Positions 7,703 to 16,356 of a stretch of 64,000 nucleotides of DNA are shown one piece after another. The position numbers were made by a program, and so were the translations under genes. Within the stretch, counting starts at the first letter, position 1, and every line of letters begins with the position of its first letter. The notes beneath the pieces were generated by a model, which did no database searches, was not told the origin of the DNA, and was given only the letters and a program-made list of their open reading frames with translations. Source of the DNA: Candidatus Heteroruminococcus faecigallinarum (GTDB lineage: Bacteria > Bacillota > Clostridia > Oscillospirales > Ruminococcaceae); assembly GCA_904387055.1 (NCBI GenBank), contig CAJFKV010000004.1, forward strand, positions 1 to 64,000, read 5' to 3'.

Positions 7703-8860
7703 GTGATTCTTTACAACAGCCGGGTAATGGTCACCCCCTGGGAGATTCTGGAGGATGGCTTTGTACAGATCGAGGGGAGCAAGATCCTCCGCACCGGGCG
7801 GATGGATCAGTGCCCGCCGATCACCCCTGGGGACCTGGACGGGGAGGGCCGCTGGGTAATGCCCGGCCTGATTGACGCCCACTGCCATCTGGGCATGTGG
7901 GAGGACGGCATGGGGATCGAGGGGGACGACGGTTGCGAGGATGCCGACCCCTGCATGCCCCATCTGCGGGCCATCGACGCGGTCAATCCCATGGACCGGG
8001 CCTTTGCCGAGGGGCTGGAGTACGGGGTGACGACGGTGGTGACCGGCCCCGGCAGCGGGACCCCCAACAGCGGGCAGATGTGCTGCATGAAAACCTATGG
8101 GCGGCGGATGGACAAGATGCTGGTGGAGCCGGCAGCCGCCATGAAGTTTGCCCTGGGGGAGAATCCCAAGGGGACCTTCCACCTTCGGTCCCAGACCCCG
8201 GTTACCCGGATGGGGGTGGCGGCGGTGATCCGGGAAGAGCTCACCAAGGCGCAGCGGTACCAGGCGGACAAGGAGGCGGCCGAGCAGGACGAGGACCTGG
8301 ACCCGCCCGAGTATGACGCCAAGCTGGAGGCGCTGCTCCCCCTGCTCAGAGGGGAGATGAAGGCGCATTTCCATGCCCACCGGGCGGACGATATCTTTAC
8401 GGCCATCCGCATCGGCCGGGAGTTCCATCTGGATTTTGTTCTTGTTCACGGCACCGAAGGGTATCTCATCGCCCCGGAGCTGAAGGAGGAGGGAATCCCG
8501 GTGATCTGCGGGCCGCTTCTGGGTTCTCGCAGCAAGCCGGAGCTCCGCCAGGCCACCGACCGGAACCCCGGGGTCCTGGCCCGGGCCGGGGTGCCGGTCT
8601 GCCTCTGCACCGATCATCCGGAGCTGCCCATCCAGTATCTGGCCTTGACGGCCGCCGTGGCCATGACCCAGGGGATGAGCCGGGAGGATGCGGTAGCCGC
8701 CGTCACCATCAACCCGGCCAGGGTCCTGGGGCTGGAGGACCGGCTTGGGTCCCTGCGCCCCGGATGCGACGCCGACCTGCTGGTGGTGCGGGGGGATCTG
8801 TTCACTCTGGGAGCCAAGCCGGAGATGGTGTTTGTGGATGGCCGCCGGGTGGTTGGATAG
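7703..8860 (+). CDS. Amidohydrolase-family metal-dependent hydrolase
   Basis: A 385-residue TIM-barrel amidohydrolase, closest in style to the imidazolonepropionase-like group. Metal ligands are visible: the HxH of MPGLIDAHCHLG, the histidines of FHAHRADD and LVHGTEGY, and the aspartate of CLCTDHPELP. The N- and C-terminal strands form the usual composite domain (WVMPG near the start, GCDADLLVVRGD near the end). The start is GTG 7703, with AAAGGAGG 7 nt upstream; the ORF-track start 7445 overlaps the previous gene. No pathway neighbour helps define the substrate, which stays unknown. Confidence 0.88.
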   Translation: MILYNSRVMVTPWEILEDGFVQIEGSKILRTGRMDQCPPITPGDLDGEGRWVMPGLIDAHCHLGMWEDGMGIEGDDGCEDADPCMPHLRAIDAVNPMDRAFAEGLEYGVTTVVTGPGSGTPNSGQMCCMKTYGRRMDKMLVEPAAAMKFALGENPKGTFHLRSQTPVTRMGVAAVIREELTKAQRYQADKEAAEQDEDLDPPEYDAKLEALLPLLRGEMKAHFHAHRADDIFTAIRIGREFHLDFVLVHGTEGYLIAPELKEEGIPVICGPLLGSRSKPELRQATDRNPGVLARAGVPVCLCTDHPELPIQYLALTAAVAMTQGMSREDAVAAVTINPARVLGLEDRLGSLRPGCDADLLVVRGDLFTLGAKPEMVFVDGRRVVG

Positions 8861-8901
8861 AACTGTTCGCAGATGGGATTTGAAATATTTACAAAACTTT
8901 C

Positions 8902-8930
8902 TTGTATTTTAACCCCCTGTATGTTACAAT
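8902..8930 (+). promoter_or_regulatory. SigA-type promoter of hpf
   Basis: TTGTAT and TACAAT are separated by exactly 17 bp, about 110 bp upstream of the hibernation factor gene. Confidence 0.75.
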
Positions 8931-9038
8931 AAATGTACAATTTCCAGTGGGAAACCCAGGAAGGCATTTGTGCATTTTTTACGACATCTACCTGCCCTTT
9001 TCCACAAAAGGGCGGGTTACAATAAGGAGGTTAGAAGT

Positions 9039-9566
9039 ATGACCATTAACATCACGGCAAGAAAGACCTCGGTAAAGGATTCCTTCAAGGATCGGGTGGA
9101 GAAGAAGATGGCCAAGCTGGCCAAATTCTTCGACGATGAGGCGGTGGCCACCGTGGTGGTCACCAATGAGCACGACCGGGAGACGGTGGAAATCACCATC
9201 CAGTCGGGTGGAATGGTCTTCCGGGGAGAGAAAACCACCGCCGACCGGCTGGATTCTCTGGAAGGGGTTACCGATTCCCTCCTGAAGCAGATCACCCGCA
9301 ACAAGGAAAAGCTCCAGAAGAAGTTCAAGTCCCCCGGCATCGACAAGGCCTTTGCCGCCTACGAGGATGCCTACACCGAGGAATACCATGTGGTGCGGGT
9401 CAAGAAGTTCTCCCTCAAGCCCATGGACGTGGAGGAGGCCATCCTGCAGATGAATATGGTGGGCCACGAGTTCTTCATGTTCCGCAATGTGGATACCGGC
9501 GAGATCAATGTGGTCTACCGCCGCAAGGACGGCAACTACGGCCTGCTGGAGCCGGAAAACTTGTAA
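9039..9566 (+). CDS. hpf: Long-form ribosome hibernation promoting factor
   Basis: A 175-residue protein with the N-terminal RaiA/HPF domain (MTINITARKTSVKDSFKDRVEKKMAKLAKFF) and the C-terminal dimerisation domain of long HPF (VVRVKKFSLKPMDVEEAILQMNMVGHEFFMFRNVDTGEINVVYRRKDGNYGLLEP). It dimerises 70S ribosomes into inactive 100S particles in stationary phase. AAGGAGG lies before ATG 9039; the ORF-track start 8970 adds an unconserved leader. Single-gene unit with its own promoter and terminator. Confidence 0.95.
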   Translation: MTINITARKTSVKDSFKDRVEKKMAKLAKFFDDEAVATVVVTNEHDRETVEITIQSGGMVFRGEKTTADRLDSLEGVTDSLLKQITRNKEKLQKKFKSPGIDKAFAAYEDAYTEEYHVVRVKKFSLKPMDVEEAILQMNMVGHEFFMFRNVDTGEINVVYRRKDGNYGLLEPENL

Positions 9567-9589
9567 TGGGGGATCGTTTTTGGTAGAAT

Positions 9590-9623
9590 AAACGGGAAGC
9601 GGCAGCGCCGCTTCCCGTTTTGT
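9590..9623 (+). terminator. Intrinsic terminator after hpf
   Basis: AAACGGGAAGCGGC and GCCGCTTCCCGTTT form a 14-bp stem followed by T-rich sequence. Confidence 0.85.
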
Positions 9624-9651
9624 TTGAAGAAGAGACACAAGGAGGAGCCCC

Positions 9652-10845
9652 ATGGATCAGTTTTTGTTCTGTACTCCCTGCCATTTTGGGCTGGAGAGCG
9701 TCTTGGCCGGGGAGATCCGCCGCCTGGGCGGGGAAAATGTGACGGTGACCGACGGGAAGATCACCTTTTCCGGCGGCCCGGAGATGCTGGTGAAGGCCAA
9801 CCTGTGGCTGCGTACCGCCGAGCGGGTCCAGCTGGTGGTGGGGAGCTTCCGGGCAACCTCCTTTGTGGAACTGTTTGACCAGACCGCCCAGCTTCCCTTT
9901 GAGAACTACATCGGCCGGGACGACGCCTTCCCGGTGAAGGGCTGGAGCCTGGATTCCCAGCTCTTCAGCGTCTCCGACTGCCAGTCCATCATCAAGCGGG
10001 CGGTGGTGCGCCGGTTTGAAACGGTCTACCACCAGCAATGGTTTGAGGAGACGGGGCCGGTCCACCAGATTCAGTTTTCCATCCACAAGGACCAGGTGAC
10101 CATCCTGCTGGACACCTCCGGCCCGGGCCTTCACAAGCGGGGTTACCGCCTCCAGGCCAACGAGGCCCCCATCTCCGAGACCCTGGCCGCCGGGATGCTG
10201 GACCTGGCCCGGGTGTATCCGGATACCCGGTTTTACGATCCCTTCTGCGGTTCGGGCACCTTTTTGGTGGAGGCGGCCCTCAAGGCCTGCAACATCGCCC
10301 CCGGCCTGAAGCGCCGCTTCTCCGCCGACCGGTGGGGCCTGGTGGACCCCTCCCTCTGGAAAACCTGCCGGGAAGAGGCCCTCGCCGTCATCCGGAAGGA
10401 CGCCACCTTCCAGGCCTACGGCAGCGATCTGGACCCGGCGGCGGTGGAGCTGTCGATCCAGAATGCCAAGCGGGCGGGGGTGGTTTCCCGGGTGCATGTG
10501 GTGCAGCGGGACGTGGCAGAGTTTGTTCCCCCGGAGGAGGGAAAGTTCCTCCTGATGTGCAATCCCCCCTACGGGGAGCGGATGATGACGGCGGCGGAGG
10601 TGAAGGCCCTCTACCGGACGATGGGAAAGGTGTTCTCCATGCGGGAAGGGGCCAACTACTTTATCATCAGCCCCGACGAGGAGTTTGAGGAGGCCTTTGG
10701 ACGCCCGGCGGACAAGCGCCGTAAGCTGTACAACGGCATGATCAAGTGCCAGCTGTACATGTATTTCCGCAATCTTCCCCGCCCGGCAGCCGGACCCAAC
10801 AAGCCCCGCCCTCCAAAAGGACGTCCGCCCCGGACAAGAAAATAG
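9652..10845 (+). CDS. THUMP-domain class I RNA methyltransferase (RlmL N-terminal-like)
   Basis: A 397-residue protein with an N-terminal ferredoxin-like/THUMP RNA-binding region (residues 1-160) and a C-terminal SAM methyltransferase domain. The SAM loop is YDPFCGSGTFLVEAAL and the N-MTase catalytic motif is CNPPYGERM. The architecture fits the YpsC/RlmL-type family that makes m2G in 23S rRNA. AAGGAGG is 8 nt before ATG 9652. The basic tail (NKPRPPKGRPPRTRK) may add RNA contacts. Family certain, target base inferred. Confidence 0.9.
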   Translation: MDQFLFCTPCHFGLESVLAGEIRRLGGENVTVTDGKITFSGGPEMLVKANLWLRTAERVQLVVGSFRATSFVELFDQTAQLPFENYIGRDDAFPVKGWSLDSQLFSVSDCQSIIKRAVVRRFETVYHQQWFEETGPVHQIQFSIHKDQVTILLDTSGPGLHKRGYRLQANEAPISETLAAGMLDLARVYPDTRFYDPFCGSGTFLVEAALKACNIAPGLKRRFSADRWGLVDPSLWKTCREEALAVIRKDATFQAYGSDLDPAAVELSIQNAKRAGVVSRVHVVQRDVAEFVPPEEGKFLLMCNPPYGERMMTAAEVKALYRTMGKVFSMREGANYFIISPDEEFEEAFGRPADKRRKLYNGMIKCQLYMYFRNLPRPAAGPNKPRPPKGRPPRTRK

Positions 10846-10884
10846 CCTCGATCCCCTCGCCGGCCGTTTCGGCCGGCAGGGACG

Positions 10885-10912
10885 GCGCCGCCAGCATCCG
10901 GCGGCGCTTTTT
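10885..10912 (+). terminator. Intrinsic terminator after the methyltransferase
   Basis: GCGCCGCC and GGCGGCGC form a short stem directly followed by TTTTT. A second GC hairpin (GGCCG/CGGCC) lies just upstream. Confidence 0.75.
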
Positions 10913-11005
10913 GCTGCCTGGAAAGGGTTGGGCGGGGCGCATCTTTCCCCCCGGGGGCGCATAGGGATGAAAGGAACGACGACCAAGGGGAAATGGGGGA
11001 GAAGG

Positions 11006-12202
11006 ATGACGACAATACCGTTTTCGCCGCCCTGCCTGACCAGGGAGGACTGGAAGGGGGTGGAGGAGGTGCTCCGGTCCGGGTGGATCACCACCGGCCC
11101 GGCAGCGGCCCGGCTGGAGGAGGGCCTCTCCCGGCGGATGGAGGGGCAGCAGGTGGTCTGCCTCAGCTCCTGCACCGCCGCTTTGGAACTGGTTCTCCGG
11201 TGCCTGGGGGTGGGGCCGGGGGACGAGGTGATCACCAGCCCCTATACCTACACCGCCACCGCCGCCGCCATCCTGCGGGTGGGGGCGAGGCCGGTCTTCT
11301 GCGATCTGGGGAAGGACAGCTACCTCCTGGACCCAGAGCAGGTGGCGGCCGCCCTCTCCCCCCATACCCAGGCGGTGATCGGGGTAGACGTGGGAGGAGC
11401 CCTCTGCAACTGGAAGGCCCTGGAGGAGGCGGTTTCCGGCGCAAAAGGCGGCAAGGGCTGGTTCTGGGAGGAGCAGGGGAGAATCCCCCTGTTGGCCGAC
11501 GGGGCCCACTCTCTGGGGGGGATCTGGGAGGGCAGGCCCAGCGGCTGCCTGGCAGATTTCACCTGCTTTTCCTTCCATGCGGTGAAAAACCTGACCACGG
11601 CGGAGGGGGGCGCCGTCACCTGGCGGCCTCTGGGCCCTCATCGGGACCGGTGGCTGGAGCGGGAGCTTCGCCTCTGGTCCCTCCATGGCCAGGACCGCTC
11701 CGCCCGGGAACGGTACCAGGCGGGAGGATGGGAGTACGACGTGCTGTTTCCCGGGGGAAAGTACAACCTCCCGGACCTGCTGGCGGTGCTGGGGGTCAGC
11801 CAGCTGAAGCGGTACGACCGGACCCTCTCCCGCCGCCGGGCGCTCCTCACCCGTTACCGGCAGCGGTTGCAGGAGTGGGCCTTCTTTCCCGACGGAGAGC
11901 AGCTGGCGGGATCGGCCTGCCACCTGTGCATGGTCCAGCTGCGGGAGCCGGCCCGGCGGGACCGGCTTCTGGCCGGGCTGGCGGGCAGGGGCATCGGCGT
12001 CAACCTCCACTACCGCCCCCTGCCCATGCTCACCGCCTACCGGCGGCTGGGGTACCGGATGAGCGGCTGTCCCCAGGCGCTGGAGCGGTACAAGGGGGAG
12101 GTGAGCCTTCCCCTCTATCCCTCCCTCACCGAGGAACAGCAGGAGACGGTCTGCTGGGCGGTGGAGGAGGAGCTGACGGGGAAAGGACGTGACCGGGGAT
12201 GA
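11006..12202 (+). CDS. DegT/DnrJ/EryC1/StrS-family sugar aminotransferase (WbpE-like)
   Basis: A 398-residue PLP enzyme of the nucleotide-sugar transaminase family. Visible motifs are the N-terminal IPFSPPCLTREDWKGVEEVLRSGWITTGP, the early SSCTAALELVLR cofactor pocket, DGAHSLGG, and the PLP lysine in FSFHAVKNLTTAEGGA. It would move an amino group from glutamate to a keto-sugar nucleotide. ATG 11006 follows GGGGGAG and gives the family N-terminus; the upstream ATG 10967 is possible. It overlaps the next gene by 4 bp (ATGA). With the two downstream oxidoreductases it matches the WbpA-WbpB-WbpE logic for 3-amino uronic sugars; the exact sugar is inferred. Confidence 0.88.
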   Translation: MTTIPFSPPCLTREDWKGVEEVLRSGWITTGPAAARLEEGLSRRMEGQQVVCLSSCTAALELVLRCLGVGPGDEVITSPYTYTATAAAILRVGARPVFCDLGKDSYLLDPEQVAAALSPHTQAVIGVDVGGALCNWKALEEAVSGAKGGKGWFWEEQGRIPLLADGAHSLGGIWEGRPSGCLADFTCFSFHAVKNLTTAEGGAVTWRPLGPHRDRWLERELRLWSLHGQDRSARERYQAGGWEYDVLFPGGKYNLPDLLAVLGVSQLKRYDRTLSRRRALLTRYRQRLQEWAFFPDGEQLAGSACHLCMVQLREPARRDRLLAGLAGRGIGVNLHYRPLPMLTAYRRLGYRMSGCPQALERYKGEVSLPLYPSLTEEQQETVCWAVEEELTGKGRDRG

Positions 12203-13524
12203 GAGGAGAGGATCGGTTTCGGGAGCGGCTGCATAGCCACACCCTGGTGATGGGGGTGGTGGGCCTGGGGTATGTGGGCCTTCCCCTGGCCCTGCAGATG
12301 GCAAAAGCGGGCTATCCGGTGCGGGGATACGATCTCCAGCCGGAGCGGGCGGCGGCAGTCAACCGGGGGGAAAGCTACATCGGGGACGTGGACAGCGGGG
12401 AACTGGCCCTGGCAGTGGGGGGAGGGCTTCTGTCCGCCTCGGACAATCCCCGGATCCTGGAGGACGCGGAGTTTGTGGCCATCTGTGTTCCCACCCCCCT
12501 GGATGCCCATCAGCAGCCGGATGTAAGCTATATCCGCCAGTCTGGCCAGATGGTGGCCGGGCTGCTGAAGCGGGAACGGGCCGTGGTGCTGGAGTCCACC
12601 ACCTACCCCGGAACCACCCAGGAGCTGCTTCTCCCCCTGCTGGAGGAGGGGTCGGGGCTGAGGTGCGGGGAGGATTTCTGGCTGGCCTTCTCCCCGGAGC
12701 GGGTAGACCCGGGCAACCGCCGCTACCACACCGGCAACACCCCCAAGATCGTGGGCGGGGTGGGAGAGGAAGCCACCCGGTTGACGGCGGCGGTCTACCG
12801 GCAGATTCTGCGGGGGCAGGTGGTGGAGGTTTCCTCCCCCCAGGTTGCCGAGATGGCCAAGATCCTGGAAAACACCTATCGCCATGTGAACGTGGGCCTG
12901 GCCAACGAGATGGCCATCCTCTGCCGGAAGATGGGGATCAACGTGTGGGAGGTGATCGACGCCGCCAGCACCAAGCCCTACGGTTTCCAGGCCTTCTATC
13001 CCGGGCCGGGTCTGGGAGGGCACTGCATCCCCCTGGACCCCTATTACCTCACCTGGAAGGCCCGGGAATACGGCTACCACACCCGTCTCATCGAGCTGAG
13101 CGGGGAGATCAACAGCCAGATGCCCGCCTATGTGGTCTCCCGGGCGGCGGAGCTTTTGAACCAGCAGGGCCAGTCGATGAAGGGGGCGAGGATCCTCCTG
13201 CTGGGTGTTGCCTACAAGGCGGATGTGGCCGATTGTCGGGAGAGCCCCGCCCTGCGTATTTTGGAGCTTCTGGAGGAGGAAGGGGCCCAGCTGGCCTACT
13301 ATGACCCGCTGGTTCCCGTCTGCCGCTGCCGGTGGGGGGAGCGCCGGTCGGTCAGGGAATTGACCGGCCCGTTCATAGAAACCTTTCATCTGGTCATGAT
13401 AACCACAGGGCACAGCGGGGTGGATTATTCCCTGGTGGCCCGCCATGGCCGGCAGATTTTTGACACCCGCAATGCGACGGCCTTCCTGGCGCCCTCCCAG
13501 CGGCAGAAGGTGACCCTGTTGTAA
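12199..13524 (+). CDS. wbpA: UDP-sugar 6-dehydrogenase (WbpA / UDP-GlcNAc dehydrogenase-like)
   Basis: A 441-residue NAD-dependent nucleotide-sugar dehydrogenase that oxidises C6 to the carboxylate in two steps. The Rossmann motif is VMGVVGLGYVGLPLALQMAKAG and the catalytic cysteine lies in GPGLGGHCIPLDPYYLTWKA. The FSPERVDPGN region and the C-terminal VAYKADVADCRESPALRI segment are typical of the UDP-GlcNAc/ManNAc 6-dehydrogenase branch rather than UDP-glucose dehydrogenase. Length is normal. It is translationally coupled to the aminotransferase upstream. The likely product is UDP-GlcNAcA, by family inference. Confidence 0.88.
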   Translation: MRGEDRFRERLHSHTLVMGVVGLGYVGLPLALQMAKAGYPVRGYDLQPERAAAVNRGESYIGDVDSGELALAVGGGLLSASDNPRILEDAEFVAICVPTPLDAHQQPDVSYIRQSGQMVAGLLKRERAVVLESTTYPGTTQELLLPLLEEGSGLRCGEDFWLAFSPERVDPGNRRYHTGNTPKIVGGVGEEATRLTAAVYRQILRGQVVEVSSPQVAEMAKILENTYRHVNVGLANEMAILCRKMGINVWEVIDAASTKPYGFQAFYPGPGLGGHCIPLDPYYLTWKAREYGYHTRLIELSGEINSQMPAYVVSRAAELLNQQGQSMKGARILLLGVAYKADVADCRESPALRILELLEEEGAQLAYYDPLVPVCRCRWGERRSVRELTGPFIETFHLVMITTGHSGVDYSLVARHGRQIFDTRNATAFLAPSQRQKVTLL

Positions 13525-13575
13525 CAGTCGGTTCACGGTGGCTTAACGGAAAATGGTGGACTTGGGGGGAGGAAC

Positions 13576-14658
13576 ATGGTAAAATATGCACTGATAGGCT
13601 GCGGAAGGATCGCCCGCCGCCACCTGGAAGCTGCCCTTGCACAACAAGAGCTGGCGGTGACGGCGCTGTGCGACCTGCAGCAGGAGCGGGCCCAGGCGCT
13701 GGCCCGGCAGATGGGCCTGGAGGGGACGGCGGCGATCTATACCGATTATCGGGCCATGCTTCGGCAGGTGTCCCTCCAGCTGGTGGCGGTTGCTACCGAC
13801 AGCGGCAGCCATGAGGCCATCGGGCTGGACTGTCTGGACCAGGGCTGCCATCTGCTGGTGGAAAAGCCCATGGCCCTTTCCCTGGCAGGGGCGGACCGGC
13901 TGATCCGCCGCGCGCAGCAGACCGGCCGGGTGCTGGTGGTCTGCCATCAAAATCGGTTCAATCCGGCGGTGCAGGCGCTTCACCAGCAGGTGGAGGCCGG
14001 GCGCTTTGGCCGGATCTATTATGGCGCGGCGGCGGTTCGGTGGCGCCGGGACCGGGCCTACTACCAGTCTGCCTCCTGGCGGGGCCGGTGGGACCAGGAC
14101 GGGGGAGCCCTGATGAACCAGTGTATCCACAATGTGGATCTGCTGTGCTGGATGCTGGGGGAGCCCACGGAGGTCTTTGCCTATACCGACCGGCTGGACC
14201 ATCCCTATATCCAGGGGGAAGACTTTGCCGGAGCGGTGGTCCGGTTTGGAGAGGGAAGGTATGGCCTTCTGGAGGGAACCACCCTCCTCTACCCGGGGAA
14301 CCTGGAGGAAACCCTCTGCCTCTTTGGCCGGGAAGGAACGGTCAAGCTGGGCGGGCAGGCGGTGAACCGGGTGGAATGCTGGCGGTTTGCCGGGGACTCC
14401 CCCGGGGAGGAGGCGCGCCGAAGGGCCGCCCTCAGCGAGTCCATCGAGAATGTATATGGCAATGGCCACCGGCCCCTGTATGAGGACTGGATCCGGGCCG
14501 TTGCAACCGGGTCCCGGCCCCTGATTGCCGGGGAGGAGGGCCGCCGGGCTCTGGAGCTGGTGCTGGCGGTTTACCGCTCGGCCGCCGACGGCCGCCCTAT
14601 TGCGCTGCCTCTGGGGGAGGGGGCGTCCAGTGATTACCAGGGACGGTTTGCACCATAG
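13576..14658 (+). CDS. Gfo/Idh/MocA-family oxidoreductase (WbpB-like)
   Basis: A 360-residue NAD(P)-binding oxidoreductase: Rossmann motif ALIGCGRIARRHLEAAL at the N-terminus, the family EKPMALSL motif with its catalytic lysine, and GGALMNQCIHNVDLLCWMLGEP with the family histidine. In the WbpA/B/E pathway such an enzyme oxidises C3 of the UDP-uronic acid, giving the keto substrate of the aminotransferase. GGGGGGAGG is 4 nt before the ATG. It lies 51 bp after the 6-dehydrogenase and 28 bp before the flippase gene. Substrate inferred from neighbours. Confidence 0.85.
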   Translation: MVKYALIGCGRIARRHLEAALAQQELAVTALCDLQQERAQALARQMGLEGTAAIYTDYRAMLRQVSLQLVAVATDSGSHEAIGLDCLDQGCHLLVEKPMALSLAGADRLIRRAQQTGRVLVVCHQNRFNPAVQALHQQVEAGRFGRIYYGAAAVRWRRDRAYYQSASWRGRWDQDGGALMNQCIHNVDLLCWMLGEPTEVFAYTDRLDHPYIQGEDFAGAVVRFGEGRYGLLEGTTLLYPGNLEETLCLFGREGTVKLGGQAVNRVECWRFAGDSPGEEARRRAALSESIENVYGNGHRPLYEDWIRAVATGSRPLIAGEEGRRALELVLAVYRSAADGRPIALPLGEGASSDYQGRFAP

Positions 14659-14686
14659 TCCCAAGGGGAAGGACGAGATAGACAAG

Positions 14687-16249
14687 ATGAACAAAACTGC
14701 GAAACACACCGTAATCCTCATGGTGACCACCGTCCTGGCGAAGGTACTGGGGTTTGCCCGGGAAATTGTCCTGGCTTACCGGTACGGCGCGGGAAGCGTG
14801 AGCGATGCCTATATCATCGCCTACTCCATTCCCACGGTGATCTTTGCCGGTCTGGGGACCGCCATCCTCACCAGCTATATCCCCATGTATACCCAGATGC
14901 ACGAGCAGTCCCCCCGGAAGCTGCGCCGTTTCAACAACAATGTTACCACCATCGTGCTGCTGTTGTCCGCGGCGATACTGCTGGTTTTCTGGCTGTTTGA
15001 CGATTCCATCGTCCAGCTGTTTGCCGTGGGCTTTACCGGCGAGACGCTGGATTTTGCCGTGCGGATGGCCCGGGTGATGATGATCTCGGTTCTCTTTATC
15101 GGGGTATCCAATATTCTGCAGGGGTATCTGCAGATCCACGACAGCTTTGCGGTGGTGGGGATGGTGAGCGTTCCCCAGAATATTTTCGTCATCGCCTCCA
15201 TCCTTCTGACCGCCACCGGCGACAGTCTTGTGCTGGGGGTCGGCCTGGTGCTGGGTTACGCCGCCTCCATGATGATGCTGTATCTTTCTTCAAAGAAAAA
15301 AGGCTTCTCCTATCGTCCGTATCTGAGCCTGCGCGACCCCAACATCCGACAGATGGTGATCCTGGTTCTCCCCATCTTCTTGGGGCGGACGGTGATGCAG
15401 ATCAACACCATGATCGACCGGACCATTGCGTCCACCCTGCCCACGGGGAGCGTTTCCGCCCTCAATTATGCCAGCCGGATCTTTGGGTTTGTGATCTCGG
15501 TCTTTGTCTTGTCGGTGGCCACCGCCATCTTTCCCCAGCTGTCCATTCAAACGGCCCGCAACAGCATGAAGCGGTTCAAGGCCACCATCCGTTCCAGCAT
15601 CGGCATCGTCACGCTGCTGGTGCTGCCGATCTCGGCGGGCGCCATCGTATTGGCGGAGCCGATTGTCAAGCTCCTCTTCGGCCGGGGGGAATTTGACGAG
15701 GCGGCCATCCGCCTCACCGCCGAATGCCTGTCCTTTTACTGCATCGGCCTGATTTTCTACAGCCTGAAGGATATTCTGAACAATGTGTTCTATGCGATGC
15801 AGGATACCCGGACCCCCACGGTTAATTCGGTAATCAATGTGGCTCTCAATATCGCGCTGAACCTGGCACTGGTGGGGCCGATGGCCCACCGGGGGCTGGC
15901 GCTGGCCACCAGCCTGTCCAGCGGCATTACGCTGTTGATGCTGCTGTGGTGTCTCCATCAAAAGGTGGGCCCCATGGGTCTGCGGGCGCTGAGCAAGAGT
16001 ATCCTGAAGATGCTGGTGGGCACGGGGCTGATGACGGCGGTGGTGGTGCCGCTTTGGGCAGTGCTGGGGCCGGAAGCGGTTACCCCCCAGTCCGGCGTGC
16101 TGGTGCCGCTGATCGTCTCGGTAGGGGCAGGCGCGGTAGTTTATGTGGTGGCGCTGATCCTGATGCGTACCCGGGAGATGGGGGAGCTGATTGTGGGGAT
16201 TGCCAATGCCCTGTCCCGGAAGAAAGCTCCCTCCCAGCCGGCCTCCTGA
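14687..16249 (+). CDS. murJ: MurJ/MviN-family lipid flippase
   Basis: A 520-residue integral membrane protein with about 14 predicted helices, starting MNKTAKHTVILMVTTVLAKVLGFAREIVLAYRYGAGSVSDAY, the standard MurJ N-terminus with the conserved REI and DAY stretches. MurJ flips lipid II across the membrane for peptidoglycan synthesis. ATG 14687 gives the conserved start; the ORF-track start overlaps the previous gene. It ends a four-gene run with the sugar-modifying enzymes, so it may instead flip a special lipid-linked sugar. A second MOP-type flippase (SpoVB-like) is at 2152. Confidence 0.88.
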   Translation: MNKTAKHTVILMVTTVLAKVLGFAREIVLAYRYGAGSVSDAYIIAYSIPTVIFAGLGTAILTSYIPMYTQMHEQSPRKLRRFNNNVTTIVLLLSAAILLVFWLFDDSIVQLFAVGFTGETLDFAVRMARVMMISVLFIGVSNILQGYLQIHDSFAVVGMVSVPQNIFVIASILLTATGDSLVLGVGLVLGYAASMMMLYLSSKKKGFSYRPYLSLRDPNIRQMVILVLPIFLGRTVMQINTMIDRTIASTLPTGSVSALNYASRIFGFVISVFVLSVATAIFPQLSIQTARNSMKRFKATIRSSIGIVTLLVLPISAGAIVLAEPIVKLLFGRGEFDEAAIRLTAECLSFYCIGLIFYSLKDILNNVFYAMQDTRTPTVNSVINVALNIALNLALVGPMAHRGLALATSLSSGITLLMLLWCLHQKVGPMGLRALSKSILKMLVGTGLMTAVVVPLWAVLGPEAVTPQSGVLVPLIVSVGAGAVVYVVALILMRTREMGELIVGIANALSRKKAPSQPAS

Positions 16250-16301
16250 TCGATCCTCTTCAAAAAGCAACCTGCTTTCCGCCGGCCTGTACCAGCGGAA
16301 A

Positions 16302-16336
16302 AACGAAAGGGCCGCCCTGTGGGGCGGCCCTTCCTT
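16302..16336. terminator. Bidirectional terminator between murJ and glyA
   Basis: AAGGGCCGCCC and GGGCGGCCCTT pair across a 4-base loop, between convergent genes. T-rich sequence follows on the plus strand and TTTCG on the minus strand. Confidence 0.75.
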
Positions 16337-16356
16337 CAAAGTTCCAAGGTTGAAGA

